Under the pieces are notes generated by a model, which was not told where the DNA came from, did no database searches, and saw nothing but the letters and a program-made list of their open reading frames with translations. Positions 38,330 to 49,765 of a DNA stretch of 64,000 bases are shown here, piece after piece. The position numbers were made by a program, and so were the translations under genes. The first letter of the stretch is position 1, and the number at the start of each line of letters is the position of its first letter. The stretch covers positions 434,001 to 498,000 of the forward strand of contig NZ_QGHL01000007.1 of assembly GCF_003171715.1 (NCBI RefSeq). Direction: 5' to 3'. Origin of the DNA: Novosphingobium meiothermophilum (GTDB lineage Bacteria; Pseudomonadota; Alphaproteobacteria; Sphingomonadales; Sphingomonadaceae).

Positions 38330-39262
38330 ATGACCGAACCTGCCCAGACCATCCGCCCGGAACGCCAGCGCAAGCCTGACTGGATCCGTGTCAAAGCGCC
38401 CACCAGCAAGGGTTATGGCGAAACGCGCAACCTGATGCGCGAACTTGGGCTGAACACGGTGTGCGAGGAAGCGGCCTGTCCGAACATCGGCGAATGCTGG
38501 ACCAAGAAGCACGCCACGGTGATGATTCTGGGCGATGTCTGCACGCGCGCCTGCGCCTTCTGCAATGTGAAGACCGGAATGCCCCGCGCGGTCGATCCGA
38601 TGGAGCCTTTCAACGTTGCAACGGCGGCGGGGAAAATGGGGCTTGAACACATCGTCATCACGTCGGTTGACCGCGACGATCTGCCCGATGGCGGGGCAGG
38701 CCATTTCGTCAAGGTCATCAGGGCCCTGCGCGAAATGACCCCGGCCACCACCATCGAGATCCTGACGCCGGATTTCCGCAACAAGATGGAAGCCGCGGTC
38801 GAGGCGATCGTCGATGCGGGGCCTGACGTTTACAACCACAACCTCGAAACCGTGCCCCGGCTCTATCCCACGATCCGCCCCGGTGCGCGCTATTACGCGT
38901 CGCTGCGCCTGCTCGAACAGGTCAAGCGGCACGATCCGCGCATCTTCACCAAGTCGGGCATCATGCTTGGCCTTGGCGAGGAACGCCTTGAAGTGCATCA
39001 GGTCATGGATGACATGCGATCTGCCCAGATCGATTTCCTGACGATGGGCCAGTATCTCCAACCCACGCCCAAACACGCGAAAGTGATGGAGTTTGTGACG
39101 CCCAAGGCTTTCGAGGCTTATGGTGCGATCGCGCGCGCGAAAGGTTTCCTTCAGGTCGCCTCCAGCCCGCTCACCCGGTCAAGCTATCATGCCGGCGACG
39201 ATTTCCGGCAGATGCGTGCCGCACGCGAGGCGCAGCTTGCCAAGGCTGCACTGAAAGCCTGA
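38330..39262 (+). CDS. lipA: Lipoyl synthase
   Basis: 310-aa radical-SAM enzyme inserting sulfur into octanoyl groups on lipoyl domains. The auxiliary cluster cysteines are Cys45, Cys50 and Cys56 ([12 protein letters not shown]) and the SAM cluster is Cys71, Cys75 and Cys78 (CTRACAFC). [13 protein letters not shown] is family-typical. Followed after 2 bases by the COQ10-type gene, an order common in alphaproteobacteria. Confidence 0.96.
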   Translation: MTEPAQTIRPERQRKPDWIRVKAPTSKGYGETRNLMRELGLNTVCEEAACPNIGECWTKKHATVMILGDVCTRACAFCNVKTGMPRAVDPMEPFNVATAAGKMGLEHIVITSVDRDDLPDGGAGHFVKVIRALREMTPATTIEILTPDFRNKMEAAVEAIVDAGPDVYNHNLETVPRLYPTIRPGARYYASLRLLEQVKRHDPRIFTKSGIMLGLGEERLEVHQVMDDMRSAQIDFLTMGQYLQPTPKHAKVMEFVTPKAFEAYGAIARAKGFLQVASSPLTRSSYHAGDDFRQMRAAREAQLAKAALKA

Positions 39263-39264
39263 TC

Positions 39265-39744
39265 TTGCCCCGCATTTCGGAAACCCGGACCCTGCCCTGG
39301 TCGGCTGAGCAGATGTATGATCTGGTCGCCGACGTGCGTCGTTATGCCGAGTTTCTGCCGTGGGTGGTGGCCACGCGCATCAAGTCCGACAGCGAGACCG
39401 AAATGGTGGCCGACATGCTGGTAGGCTTCAGCGCCCTGCGCGAACGCTTCACCTCGCGCGTGCACAAGCGGCGTCCGGACGAAAGCGGGACGGGTGAAAT
39501 CAGGGTCGAATACATCGACGGGCCGCTCAAGCGGCTTGAGAATGACTGGACCTTCACCGCCAGAGCCGACGGTGGCTGCACCATCGGCTTCAGCGTGGAT
39601 TTCACGTTCCGCAATGCGATTTTCGAAAAGCTGGCGGGGCAATATCTCGATGCCGCATTCCGCAAGATGGTCGCCGCGTTCGAGAAGCGCGCCGAACAGC
39701 TTTACGGCAGCAGCAGCGCCAGCGCGGTCATCGCTGCTTCATAA
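39265..39744 (+). CDS. COQ10/RatA-type START-domain protein
   Basis: 159-aa polyketide-cyclase/START-fold protein. [19 protein letters not shown] and the C-terminal amphipathic helix [10 protein letters not shown] mark the COQ10/RatA group, which binds ubiquinone and supports respiration in mitochondria. The start is TTG at 39265, two bases after the lipA stop. The 3' end overlaps the opposite-strand CinA gene by 43 bases. Confidence 0.88.
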   Translation: MPRISETRTLPWSAEQMYDLVADVRRYAEFLPWVVATRIKSDSETEMVADMLVGFSALRERFTSRVHKRRPDESGTGEIRVEYIDGPLKRLENDWTFTARADGGCTIGFSVDFTFRNAIFEKLAGQYLDAAFRKMVAAFEKRAEQLYGSSSASAVIAAS

Positions 39745-40211
39745 CGCACTTCGGCGCGCGTCTGCGCCTCGTCGAATACCTTGAGTTCGGCGTTCGTCGC
39801 TTCGGGATCCTCGCCGCGCTTCGCGCAGGCGAAGACCACGGTTCCCACGGGCTTGTTCTCGGAACCGCCATCTGGCCCCGCAACTCCCGTAATCGCCACG
39901 GCAACGTCGGCCTTGGACCGGTGCAGCGCGCCTTGGGCCATCGACCATGCTACCGCGATGGACACTGCACCGAAGGTATCGATCAGATCCTCCGACACGC
40001 CGAGCATTTCGGTCTTCGCCTCGTTCGAGTAGGTCACGAAGCCGCGGTCGAGGACGGCCGAGCTGCCGGGCACTTCGGTGAGGGCGGCGGCCACCAGACC
40101 GCCGGTGCAGCTTTCCGCCACGGCAACCGTGCGGCCGATGGCCGAGTTCTCGGCAATCACCCGGCGGGCAAGGTCGCACAGCGGGGCGGGAAGAAGGCAA
40201 TGCATGGTCAT
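39702..40211 (-). CDS. CinA-family nicotinamide-nucleotide amidohydrolase
   Basis: 169-aa stand-alone CinA C-terminal (PncC) domain that deamidates NMN to nicotinate mononucleotide in pyridine nucleotide recycling. [21 protein letters not shown] and [17 protein letters not shown] are family motifs. The frame opens at 40328, but starts above 40285 would overlap ispDF; ATG 40211 or 40205 both give the domain cleanly. Reads in the same direction as ispDF, 73 bases after it. Confidence 0.88.
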   Translation of the reverse strand: MTMHCLLPAPLCDLARRVIAENSAIGRTVAVAESCTGGLVAAALTEVPGSSAVLDRGFVTYSNEAKTEMLGVSEDLIDTFGAVSIAVAWSMAQGALHRSKADVAVAITGVAGPDGGSENKPVGTVVFACAKRGEDPEATNAELKVFDEAQTRAEVRYEAAMTALALLLP

Positions 40212-40284
40212 GGGATCAGGCCAGAACCGTGCTGCCGGGGCATTCCGCCGAATCATGCCAATCACACATCGTCCAATTCCTCGT

Positions 40285-41535
40285 TCAGGTTTCAGTGGCA
40301 ACCAGAGTTGCCGCCGCCTGGGCTGCAATTCCCTCGCCGCGGCCGGTCATGCCAAGCCGTTCCGTGGTTGTCGCCTTGACGGATACGGCAGCGCTGTCAA
40401 TCCTGAGAATCCGGGCAAGCGTCTCACGCATGGCCGCTTTGTGCGGTCCGATTTTCGGTGCCTCGCAGATGATCGTGACATCGACATTGCCGATACGATA
40501 GCCGGCCTCCTGCACGAGGCTGACAGCATGGTCCAGAAATCGGTCGGATGAAGCGCCCTTCCACCGGGGATCGGATGGCGGGAAATGATCGCCGATATCA
40601 CCCGCTGCAATCGCGCCAAGCAGAGCATCGACAAGCGCATGAATGGCCACGTCAGCGTCGGAATGCCCTGACAGTCCCTTGTCGTGAGGGACCTTGACGC
40701 CGCAAAGCCACAGAGCTTCCCCTTCAACAAGGCGGTGCACATCAAAGCCTGTGCCCATTCGGACCGGCAGGGTCATGGCCTTCCTTCTCTCGCTATGCCT
40801 GCCTGTCTCCGTTTCGGATGATGCGGCAGGATATTCCAGCAGATCATGCGCGAAGGTTACCTTGCGCAGCGCCTCGTCGCCTTCGACCAAAAGCACCGTG
40901 TGGCCCGCTGCCGTCGCGACTTGCGCATCATCTCCCGCGTCGGGCAGTCCTTGCCAGTTTCGATGTGCGGCAAGAATTGCCGTGAAATCGAAGGCTTGCG
41001 GAGTCTGCACACGGTAAAGCTCCTCGCGGGCAACGGTTGCCGCCATGGTGCCATCGGCGCCGCGCACCATGCTGTCGACCACAGGCAGCACCGGAACAGC
41101 CGCGCGCCCCTTGCGGAGTGCTCCGAGCAGGCGGGCGATCACGGGTTGCGGCAGCACGGGGCGCGCGGCATCATGAATGAGCACGGTTTCGGGAGGGGCG
41201 CCCGCCAGTTCTTCAAGCGCGCGGCGCACCGATTCCTGTCGTGTTGCACCGCCGGTCACGAACACCACCTGCCGAAGACCAGCAAGAGCGGCCTCGGCTT
41301 CGGCTTCCCACCCAGAAGGTATCGCCACGACGACCGGTGCGATGCCCGCACGCAGCAGGCTTTCAACCGAATGCCTGAGCAGCGGCTTGCCTTGCCAGAT
41401 CACGAATTGCTTCGGCAGCTTGGTGCCCGCCCGCAATCCTTTGCCTGCTGCCACGACGACGGCTGCGCCGCGCGATTGCGCGGTGCTAAGTGTCTGCTCG
41501 GTAGCCGAGGCTTGATCGTCTGCTGCGCGTTCCAT
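40285..41535 (-). CDS. ispDF: Bifunctional IspD/IspF
   Basis: 416-aa fusion for the MEP isoprenoid pathway. Residues about 22-245 are the 4-diphosphocytidyl-2-C-methyl-D-erythritol synthase (AAGKGLRAG...[19 protein letters not shown]), and about 255-416 are the 2,4-cyclodiphosphate synthase ([31 protein letters not shown], metal-binding DVH and H). The fusion is usual in alphaproteobacteria; IspE is not present. Convergent overlaps are absent; it is divergent from the Dus gene. Confidence 0.95.
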   Translation of the reverse strand: MERAADDQASATEQTLSTAQSRGAAVVVAAGKGLRAGTKLPKQFVIWQGKPLLRHSVESLLRAGIAPVVVAIPSGWEAEAEAALAGLRQVVFVTGGATRQESVRRALEELAGAPPETVLIHDAARPVLPQPVIARLLGALRKGRAAVPVLPVVDSMVRGADGTMAATVAREELYRVQTPQAFDFTAILAAHRNWQGLPDAGDDAQVATAAGHTVLLVEGDEALRKVTFAHDLLEYPAASSETETGRHSERRKAMTLPVRMGTGFDVHRLVEGEALWLCGVKVPHDKGLSGHSDADVAIHALVDALLGAIAAGDIGDHFPPSDPRWKGASSDRFLDHAVSLVQEAGYRIGNVDVTIICEAPKIGPHKAAMRETLARILRIDSAAVSVKATTTERLGMTGRGEGIAAQAAATLVATET

Positions 41536-41639
41536 TGCCCGCGCCTCTACCAGCGCACTGGCTTCAGGAGCAACAACCTTGCCGTTGCATTTGCAATCGA
41601 CTATGCGCGTGCCTGTTTTTTAGGCAGAATGACCCCAGC

Positions 41640-42704
41640 ATGTCGAGCATTCCCGTCCCGCCAGTTCTGGCCCCGATCCGCGTAGGCCCCGTCACCATCG
41701 ATTGCCCGGTGGTGCTCGCGCCGATGACGGGCGTGTCCGACCTGCCTTTCCGCACCATCGTGCGTCGCTTCGGCTCCGGTCTCAATGTCACCGAGATGAT
41801 CGCCAGCCCTGCGGCCATCCGCGAAACGCGCCAGTCGATCCAGAAGGCGGCCTGGCACCCGATGGAGGAGCCGGTCTCGATGCAGCTCGTCGGTTGCGAA
41901 CCGGAGCAGATGGCCGAGGCCGCGAAGCTATCGGAAGACAAGGGTGCGGCGATCATCGACATCAACATGGGCTGCCCGGTGCGCAAGGTCGTGAACGGGG
42001 ATGCGGGCTCTGCCCTGATGCGCGACATTCCCCTTGCCACGCGGCTGATCGAGGCAACGGTCAAGGCCGTGAAGGTTCCGGTCACGGTCAAGATGCGCAT
42101 GGGCTGGTGCCATGACAGCCTGAACGCCCCTGAACTTGCCCGCATCGCGCAGGATCTGGGCGCGCAGATGATTACCGTTCACGGCCGCACCCGCAACCAG
42201 ATGTACAAGGGCCACGCCGACTGGGCTTTCGTGCGCCGGGTGAAGGAAGCGGTGAGCATTCCGGTCATCGTCAACGGCGATATCTGCGGGATCGACGATG
42301 TCGCCACGGCTGTGGAACAGAGCGCGGCCGATGGCGTCATGATTGGCCGAGGATCCTATGGACGTCCCTGGCTGCTGGGGCAGGTGATGCACTGGCTGCG
42401 CACGGGCGAGCGGCTGTCCGACCCCACGCTTGCCGAGCAATATGCCCTGATTGTCGAGCATTATCACGCGATGCTTGCCCATTACGGAACGGTCACGGGC
42501 GTCAACATGGCGCGCAAGCACCTTGGCTGGTACACCAAGGGGCTGCACGGCTCGGCTGATTTTCGCAACAAGGTCAACTTCATTGACGATCCCGATGCGG
42601 TGCTCGCGAGCCTTGCCGAGTTCTATGGCCGGGCGATAGATCATCAGCTTGCCACGCAGGACAGCGCGGCGGGCGTCGGGATCGGCCAGCGCGCAGCGGC
42701 ATGA
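41640..42704 (+). CDS. dusB: tRNA-dihydrouridine synthase, DusB/NifR3 type
   Basis: 354-aa FMN enzyme reducing uridine to dihydrouridine in t[15 protein letters not shown] binds FMN, and the catalytic Cys is in [24 protein letters not shown] is characteristic. The frame opens at 41535, but the ATG at 41640 gives the family N-terminus. Its end overlaps ntrB by ATGA; the nifR3-ntrBC order is the classic alphaproteobacterial one. Confidence 0.94.
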   Translation: MSSIPVPPVLAPIRVGPVTIDCPVVLAPMTGVSDLPFRTIVRRFGSGLNVTEMIASPAAIRETRQSIQKAAWHPMEEPVSMQLVGCEPEQMAEAAKLSEDKGAAIIDINMGCPVRKVVNGDAGSALMRDIPLATRLIEATVKAVKVPVTVKMRMGWCHDSLNAPELARIAQDLGAQMITVHGRTRNQMYKGHADWAFVRRVKEAVSIPVIVNGDICGIDDVATAVEQSAADGVMIGRGSYGRPWLLGQVMHWLRTGERLSDPTLAEQYALIVEHYHAMLAHYGTVTGVNMARKHLGWYTKGLHGSADFRNKVNFIDDPDAVLASLAEFYGRAIDHQLATQDSAAGVGIGQRAAA

Positions 42705-43816
42705 TCGCCTTTCCGGAATGGCATCGCAGCGAACCGGGGCAGAAGCCCGACCCAAAGCGCGTTGTCTCCAGCCTGCCACTGGCCCTGCTCCAGCTTGATC
42801 CCGATCTGGTCGTGGCGTCGGTCAACCCGGCGGCCGAACAGCTCATGGGGCAAAGCTACCGGCGTCTTGTGGGCCGCAAGGTTGCGGACCTGTTTGACTT
42901 TGAAGAGCCGCTGATCCTTGATCGCCTTGCCGAGGGCGAGGCGCACCTCTTCGCGCGGGGAGTGCGCGTGCGGATACTGGGGCAGGCAGCACGCGAGTTC
43001 GACGTGATGATCAGCCCGGTCAATCATTGCCCCGGCTGGCAACTGCTGATGCTTCACGAAGGCGTGGGTGTGGAGGCGCTGACGGGGGATGGTGCCGGTG
43101 CCGGGGGAGGCGAGGGCGTGGCCTTGCGCGCGCCCGAAGTGCTTGCCCACGAAATCAAGAATCCGCTTGCCGGCATTCGCGGCGCCGCACAACTGCTTGA
43201 CCGCAAGCTGGATGATCGGGACAGAGCCCTGACCGGGCTGATCACCGGCGAGGTCGACCGGATCGCCAAACTGATCGATCAGATGCAGTCGCTGTCCCGG
43301 CGCAGCCTTGAGCCGGCGCAGCCCTGCAATCTTCACGAAGCGGTGCGTCGTGCCGAAGCGGTTCTGACGGCCGGGCATCCCGGCAGCGTTGCGATCCGCG
43401 AAGAGTTCGACCCTTCGCTGCCCGCAGTGACAGCGAATCCCGATGCCTTGGTGCAGGTGCTGCTGAACCTGCTCAGCAATGCGCGCGAAGCCTGCGAGGG
43501 TGTGCCCCATCCCGCCATCACCGTGCGGACCCGATTCGCGAGCGGCATCCAGCTGCACGCCGGGCCAGGCGGCAAGCCTTTGCGCCTGCCGATAGAACTT
43601 CGTGTTTCAGACAATGGGCCGGGCATTGATCCCGTTCTGCGCGATCACATTTTCGAACCGTTCGTCACTGGCAAGAAGCACGGGCAGGGCCTTGGCCTTG
43701 CGCTGGTGCAGAAGCTGGTGCGCGAGATGAATGGCCGCATCACGCATGATCGTGACGAGGTGAAGGGGGTGACCCATTTCCGTCTGCACCTTCCCGTGGC
43801 GGGGTCCGTATCCTGA
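42701..43816 (+). CDS. ntrB: Nitrogen sensor histidine kinase NtrB
   Basis: 371-aa cytoplasmic kinase that phosphorylates NtrC under nitrogen limitation, normally controlled by PII. An N-terminal PAS domain (about 22-120) is followed by the HisKA domain with phospho-acceptor His150 ([11 protein letters not shown]) and an ATPase domain with N-box LLSNAREA and G-boxes DNGPG and GQGLGLAL. No transmembrane helix. Overlaps dusB (ATGA) and ntrC (TGATG). Confidence 0.94.
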   Translation: MIAFPEWHRSEPGQKPDPKRVVSSLPLALLQLDPDLVVASVNPAAEQLMGQSYRRLVGRKVADLFDFEEPLILDRLAEGEAHLFARGVRVRILGQAAREFDVMISPVNHCPGWQLLMLHEGVGVEALTGDGAGAGGGEGVALRAPEVLAHEIKNPLAGIRGAAQLLDRKLDDRDRALTGLITGEVDRIAKLIDQMQSLSRRSLEPAQPCNLHEAVRRAEAVLTAGHPGSVAIREEFDPSLPAVTANPDALVQVLLNLLSNAREACEGVPHPAITVRTRFASGIQLHAGPGGKPLRLPIELRVSDNGPGIDPVLRDHIFEPFVTGKKHGQGLGLALVQKLVREMNGRITHDRDEVKGVTHFRLHLPVAGSVS

Positions 43817-45300
43817 TGTCCAAACGTATCCTTCTGGTCGAGGACGATGCGTCGATCGCTTTGGTTATCACGGCCGCACTGGAAGCCGAGGGCTTCACGG
43901 TGGACCGCTGCGAATCGATCGCCGAGCGTGACCGTCTGCTTGCCGGGCACGGCTACCTGCTGCTGATGACCGATGTCATGCTGACCGATGGCGATGGGAT
44001 CGCCACGCTTGGCCCGGTCCGCGAAGCGCATCCCGATCTTCCGGTCATCATCCTTTCGGCACAGAACACGCTCGATACGGCGGTTCGGGCCAGCAATACC
44101 GGCGCCTTTGAATACTTCCCCAAGCCTTTTGATCTTGAAGAACTGGTCCGCACCGTAACCCAGGCCATCGGCAGGGCCGAGGCCGCAGCAGCCACCGCAG
44201 AGCCGGAGGTGCCGCAGGGTTTGCCGCTGGTCGGGCGCAGCGCTGCCATGCAGGCGGTCTATCGCATGATTACGCGCGTTCTGCGCAACGATCTGACCGT
44301 CCTCATTCTCGGCGAATCCGGAACCGGCAAGGAACTCGTGGCAGAGGCCATTCATCAGCTTGGAAGCCGCCGCTCCGGCCCCTTCATCGCTGTCAATACG
44401 GCCGCGATTCCAGCCGAGCTGATCGAAAGCGAACTGTTCGGCCATGAGAAGGGAGCATTTACCGGTGCGGTTGCGCGCTCCATCGGCAAGTTCGAACAGG
44501 CCAGTGGTGGCACGCTGTTCCTCGACGAAATCGGCGACATGCCGATGCAGGCGCAGACCCGCCTTCTGCGCGCGTTGCAATCCGGTCGCATCCGGCGGGT
44601 TGGCGGACGTGACGAGATAAAGCTGGACTGCCGGATCATCGCGGCCACGAATCGCGATCTCCTGCCGATGATTTCCGCCGGAACGTTCCGCGAGGATCTC
44701 TACTATCGGCTCGCGGTCGTTCCGATAGAGCTGCCGCCGCTGCGCGAACGCGCCGATGACATCGAGGCGCTGGCACGCCATTTTCTCGTTCAGGCGGCGA
44801 GCGAGGGCCTGCCGCGCCGAAATCTTTCCAAGTCGGCGGCCGAGGTGCTGGCGCGCCATCCGTGGCGCGGCAATGTCCGGGAACTGCGCAATTTCATGTA
44901 TCGGCTGGCCCTGCTGGCGCGTGAGGAGGTCGTCGATGCGGCGGGCGTCGAAGCTCTGCTGGATGCGTCGGGTGCGGCAGGCGCGCCGGCCTCGCACAGG
45001 CAGGACGATGACAGGCATACGGGCGCGCCGCCTGCGGCCTTGCCTGCCCAGACGGCCGGTCCCGCCGATCTCTCCGCTGCGGTCGAATACTGGCTCGAAG
45101 CAAATGCCCCGGCGCAGGGTGAGGTTTATGACGCAGCGCTTGCCGCCTTCGAGCGTCCGCTGTTTCTTCACGTGCTTTCACGCACAGCGGGCAACCAGCT
45201 TCGGGCCGCGCAGATTCTGGGGATCAATCGCAACACCCTGCGCAAGCGGCTGGTCGAATTGCAGATCAATCCTGAGGATGCGGCGACGACCCGTCATTAA
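43816..45300 (+). CDS. ntrC: Nitrogen response regulator NtrC
   Basis: 494-aa sigma-54-dependent activator of nitrogen genes. Receiver domain with phospho-acceptor Asp53; AAA+ domain with Walker A GESGTGKE (166-173) and intact sigma-54 contact loop GAFTGA (213-218); a Pro/Ala-rich linker (about 385-420); and a Fis-type HTH at the C-terminus (RAAQILGINRNTLRKRL). Partner of NtrB encoded just upstream. Confidence 0.95.
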   Translation: MSKRILLVEDDASIALVITAALEAEGFTVDRCESIAERDRLLAGHGYLLLMTDVMLTDGDGIATLGPVREAHPDLPVIILSAQNTLDTAVRASNTGAFEYFPKPFDLEELVRTVTQAIGRAEAAAATAEPEVPQGLPLVGRSAAMQAVYRMITRVLRNDLTVLILGESGTGKELVAEAIHQLGSRRSGPFIAVNTAAIPAELIESELFGHEKGAFTGAVARSIGKFEQASGGTLFLDEIGDMPMQAQTRLLRALQSGRIRRVGGRDEIKLDCRIIAATNRDLLPMISAGTFREDLYYRLAVVPIELPPLRERADDIEALARHFLVQAASEGLPRRNLSKSAAEVLARHPWRGNVRELRNFMYRLALLAREEVVDAAGVEALLDASGAAGAPASHRQDDDRHTGAPPAALPAQTAGPADLSAAVEYWLEANAPAQGEVYDAALAAFERPLFLHVLSRTAGNQLRAAQILGINRNTLRKRLVELQINPEDAATTRH

Positions 45301-45306
45301 TTCTGC

Positions 45307-45337
45307 TTGCAACGGCGCAACAGTGGTGTTGTATATG
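45307..45337 (+). promoter_or_regulatory. Candidate ntrY promoter
   Basis: TTGCAA at 45307-45312 and a TATATG-like -10 at 45332-45337 (spacing 19; GTATAT gives 18). A start point 6-8 bases further on would fall at or one to two bases before the ntrY ATG, leaving little or no leader; no ribosome site precedes that ATG. Match to consensus is moderate. Confidence 0.35.
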
Positions 45338-45344
45338 TGCAACG

Positions 45345-47582
45345 ATGCAGCAGTCAGGCAAAGACACCTCGCGCCGAATGCCCCGCTGGTTCCGGCGTCT
45401 GCTGGTTGCGCTGCGGCGGGCCAATGTCTTCTTCCTGCTTGAGCTTGCGGCATCCACAATCCTTGTCCTGATGCTTTCGGTCAGTTGGCTGACCGTGACC
45501 GGATCAACCGGCGAGGGGCAGATCCTTCCCTCAAGGCTCACCTCAAGCCTGCTGATCGGCACGCTTGTCCCTGCCATGACCTTGCTGGTGCTGGCAGGAC
45601 GGCGATTGGCCATCCGGCGTGCGGCCCGCAGCGTGCTTGGCTCAAGTGGCCGCCTGCATGTGCGCCTCGTCTGGCTCTTTTCGCTGATCGCGGCGATTCC
45701 GACGCTGCTCGTGGTGGTATTCGCCTCGCTGCTCTTCCAGTCCGGGGTCGAGTTCTGGTTTTCCGACAGTTCGCGGGGAATGCTTGAAAATGCCAACAAG
45801 CTGGCGCGCGGCTATTACGAGGACAAGCTGCGCGACGTTTCCAACCAGACCGTTGCCATGGCGGGCGACATCCGCGACTTTCTCGATCAGGCCAATATCG
45901 CCTCGATCGAGTTTGCCGAAGGCTATTCCTTTCAGGTCCTGAGCCGCCAGCTCAACGAATCCGCGATTGTCGAACGTGGCTCGGACGGGAGCCTGCGCAC
46001 TGCGGCCATCGTCGATCCCGACAAGAACACCGAGCGCGAGCGCGTCACGCCGCAGGATATTGCCCGGATCGAAAAGGGCGAGGGGGTCGTGGTCAAAGCC
46101 TCGGCCGAAAGGATCGAGGCGATCACTCCGATCGATCGCAAGCGCGAGATCTACCTCTATACCGCGCGCAATTCCGACATGCTCGCGCTTGGCCAATGGG
46201 AGCGCGCGCAGAGCGTGCTCAAATCCTACGACATGCTGACAACGCGCGCGCGCGCGCTGCAACTGCGGTTCAACATCCTGCTCTTCGCGGTAAGTCTCGG
46301 CCTTGTCGCCATTGCGGTCTGGGCGGCGCTGCGATTTGCCGACCGCCAGGTGGCGCCTCTGGCCGAACTGGTTTCGGCGGCGCGCACGATCGGCAGCGGC
46401 AATTTTGCCATGCGCGTCGCGCAAAGCAGCGGCACCGACGAGGTGGGCCTGCTCGCCCGTGCTTTCAACCGCATGACCCAGCAGCTTGAAGGGCAGACAA
46501 AAGCACTCGTTTCCGCAAATGCCCAGCTTGAGGTGCGCCGCGCCTTCATCGAAGCGGTGCTTGAATCGATCACGGCCGGGATCGTCTCCATCGGTCGCGA
46601 TGGCTCGGTCCTGCTTATCAATTCTTCGGCCCAGCGAATGCTTGTGCCTGCCGATGCACCCAGCCCCATCGGGCGGCCTCTGGCCGAAGTTTCCCCGGTG
46701 TTTGACCAGCTCGTGACGTCGGGACAAGCCAATCATGTCATCCAGCAGCCGATGGGCGGCGATCTGAGAACGCTTGCGGTGAGGGTGGTCAAGGACGACA
46801 ACGGCCATGTCATCACCTTCGAGGACATCTCGCGCCAGTTGCTGGACCAGCGCCGGGCGGCATGGTCGGACGTTGCCCGGCGCATCGCGCACGAGATCAA
46901 GAACCCGCTGACGCCCATCCAGCTCGCCACCGAGCGGCTCAAGCGGCGCTATGGCCGCCAGATTGCCAACGATCCCGAACTTTTCGAGGAACTTACCAGC
47001 ACGATCATTCGTCAGGTTGGCGATCTGCGCAAGATGGTCGACGAGTTTTCCTCGTTCGCCCGTCTGCCCAAGCCGGTGTTTCGAGCCGAAGATGCCAGTG
47101 ATCTGGTGCGACAGGCCCTGTTCCTTCAGGAAGTAGCGCATCCGGCGCTCGATTTCAGCTTCGCGTGTGACGTCAGCACCATGCCGCTGCAATGCGATCG
47201 CCACCAGTTCGGACAGGTCATGACCAACGTCCTCAAGAATGCGATCGAGGCCATTGAGGCGCGGGCAAAGCACGAGGACATCGATTATCGCGGGCGCATC
47301 GCGGTCACGCTTTCAGGCGATGAAACGTCCGTCACGGTTGAAGTGGTCGATAACGGCATAGGGCTGCCGGCAGAGCGTGATCGCATTCTTGAGCCCTACA
47401 TGACCACGCGCGAGAAGGGCACGGGCCTTGGCCTTGCCATCGTGCACAAGATTGTCGAGGAGCATGGCGGCGAGATGGCTTTTGCTCCCGAACCCACTGG
47501 TGGCACGCGCGTCATCATGCGCTTTGCGCGTGATCCGCTTTCCGCATCTCCGGCATCTGCTGCACACGCTGAACAGGACTGA
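45345..47582 (+). CDS. ntrY: Transmembrane sensor histidine kinase NtrY
   Basis: 745-aa membrane kinase of the NtrY-NtrX pair, linked in alphaproteobacteria to nitrogen, redox and envelope control. TM helices at about 30-50, 65-85 and 100-125, a periplasmic sensor to about 310, a fourth TM (about 305-325), HAMP (about 330-385), PAS (about 395-500) and HisKA with His516 ([12 protein letters not shown]), then an ATPase domain (DNGIG, GTGLGLAI). ATG at 45345 has no ribosome site. It follows ntrC by 44 bases. Confidence 0.93.
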   Translation: MQQSGKDTSRRMPRWFRRLLVALRRANVFFLLELAASTILVLMLSVSWLTVTGSTGEGQILPSRLTSSLLIGTLVPAMTLLVLAGRRLAIRRAARSVLGSSGRLHVRLVWLFSLIAAIPTLLVVVFASLLFQSGVEFWFSDSSRGMLENANKLARGYYEDKLRDVSNQTVAMAGDIRDFLDQANIASIEFAEGYSFQVLSRQLNESAIVERGSDGSLRTAAIVDPDKNTERERVTPQDIARIEKGEGVVVKASAERIEAITPIDRKREIYLYTARNSDMLALGQWERAQSVLKSYDMLTTRARALQLRFNILLFAVSLGLVAIAVWAALRFADRQVAPLAELVSAARTIGSGNFAMRVAQSSGTDEVGLLARAFNRMTQQLEGQTKALVSANAQLEVRRAFIEAVLESITAGIVSIGRDGSVLLINSSAQRMLVPADAPSPIGRPLAEVSPVFDQLVTSGQANHVIQQPMGGDLRTLAVRVVKDDNGHVITFEDISRQLLDQRRAAWSDVARRIAHEIKNPLTPIQLATERLKRRYGRQIANDPELFEELTSTIIRQVGDLRKMVDEFSSFARLPKPVFRAEDASDLVRQALFLQEVAHPALDFSFACDVSTMPLQCDRHQFGQVMTNVLKNAIEAIEARAKHEDIDYRGRIAVTLSGDETSVTVEVVDNGIGLPAERDRILEPYMTTREKGTGLGLAIVHKIVEEHGGEMAFAPEPTGGTRVIMRFARDPLSASPASAAHAEQD

Positions 47583-47594
47583 CAGGACCCCGAC

Positions 47595-48980
<1,386 letters not shown>

Positions 48981-49189
48981 CTGTCGGGTGATACCGGTGG
49001 GCGAGGGCTACGCATTCGCATGAATTGGCCCCCCTCCTCAATTTGGCATGTTTACCTTCGGTCGATGCGGCCCTACATTGCCCGACGAAGCCGGCCGGAA
49101 CGGGATTTTGCCTTGGTGCGCATCCCCCGATGGCCAGATTGCCTGTGACCGGTTCCGGTGCAGGCCAATACCAAACGGAGTCACGTGAA

Positions 49190-49765
49190 ATGACCGGAAA
49201 GACCTTGTCCGCTCGCCCCCGGCCCAAACCGGAACCCGCCCCCGCGGTCGAAGCTCCTGCGGTTACCCCCGGCGCGACAGGCGGTAAGGGCCAGAACCTT
49301 CAGGACCTCTTCCTCAATCATCTGCGCAAGAACAAGATCCCGGTCACGATGTTCCTCGTGAAGGGCGTCAAACTCCAGGGAATCGTCACCTGGTTCGACA
49401 ATTTCTCGATCCTTCTGCGCCGCGACGGACAGTCCCAGCTGGTTTACAAGCACGCAATCTCGACGATCATGCCCGGTCAACAGCTTTCCGTTGCGCACTT
49501 CCAGACAGGTGGCGACGAGAACGGCAAGAAGGCGCGTCTTTTGCAGGAAGTCTTCCTGTCAAGTGTCCGTGATGCGGCGGTCCAGGTCACAATGTTCCTT
49601 GTCAACGGTGTGATGCTTCAGGGGCGGGTGGCGTCCTACGATCTCTTCTGCATGCTGCTTGAGCGTGAGGGCTACGTCCAGCTCGCCTACAAGCACGCTG
49701 TTTCGACGATTCAGCCTGCCGGTCATGTGGACCTGACTGGCGACTGGGATGGTGAGGATTCCTGA
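49190..49765 (+). CDS. hfq: Hfq RNA chaperone with two tandem Sm domains
   Basis: 191 aa, about twice the usual 75-100. After a Pro/Ala-rich, disordered N-terminus (1-35), Sm domain 1 spans about 37-96 ([33 protein letters not shown] at 86-92) and Sm domain 2 about 117-176 ([34 protein letters not shown] at 167-173), joined by a 20-residue linker. Three chains would form a six-fold ring. Copy 2 has Met142 where the distal-face Lys sits and lacks the basic rim patch. The frame opens at 49025; the ATG at 49190, with ACGGAG upstream, is the natural start. Downstream of ntrX, upstream of hflX. Confidence 0.93.
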   Translation: MTGKTLSARPRPKPEPAPAVEAPAVTPGATGGKGQNLQDLFLNHLRKNKIPVTMFLVKGVKLQGIVTWFDNFSILLRRDGQSQLVYKHAISTIMPGQQLSVAHFQTGGDENGKKARLLQEVFLSSVRDAAVQVTMFLVNGVMLQGRVASYDLFCMLLEREGYVQLAYKHAVSTIQPAGHVDLTGDWDGEDS

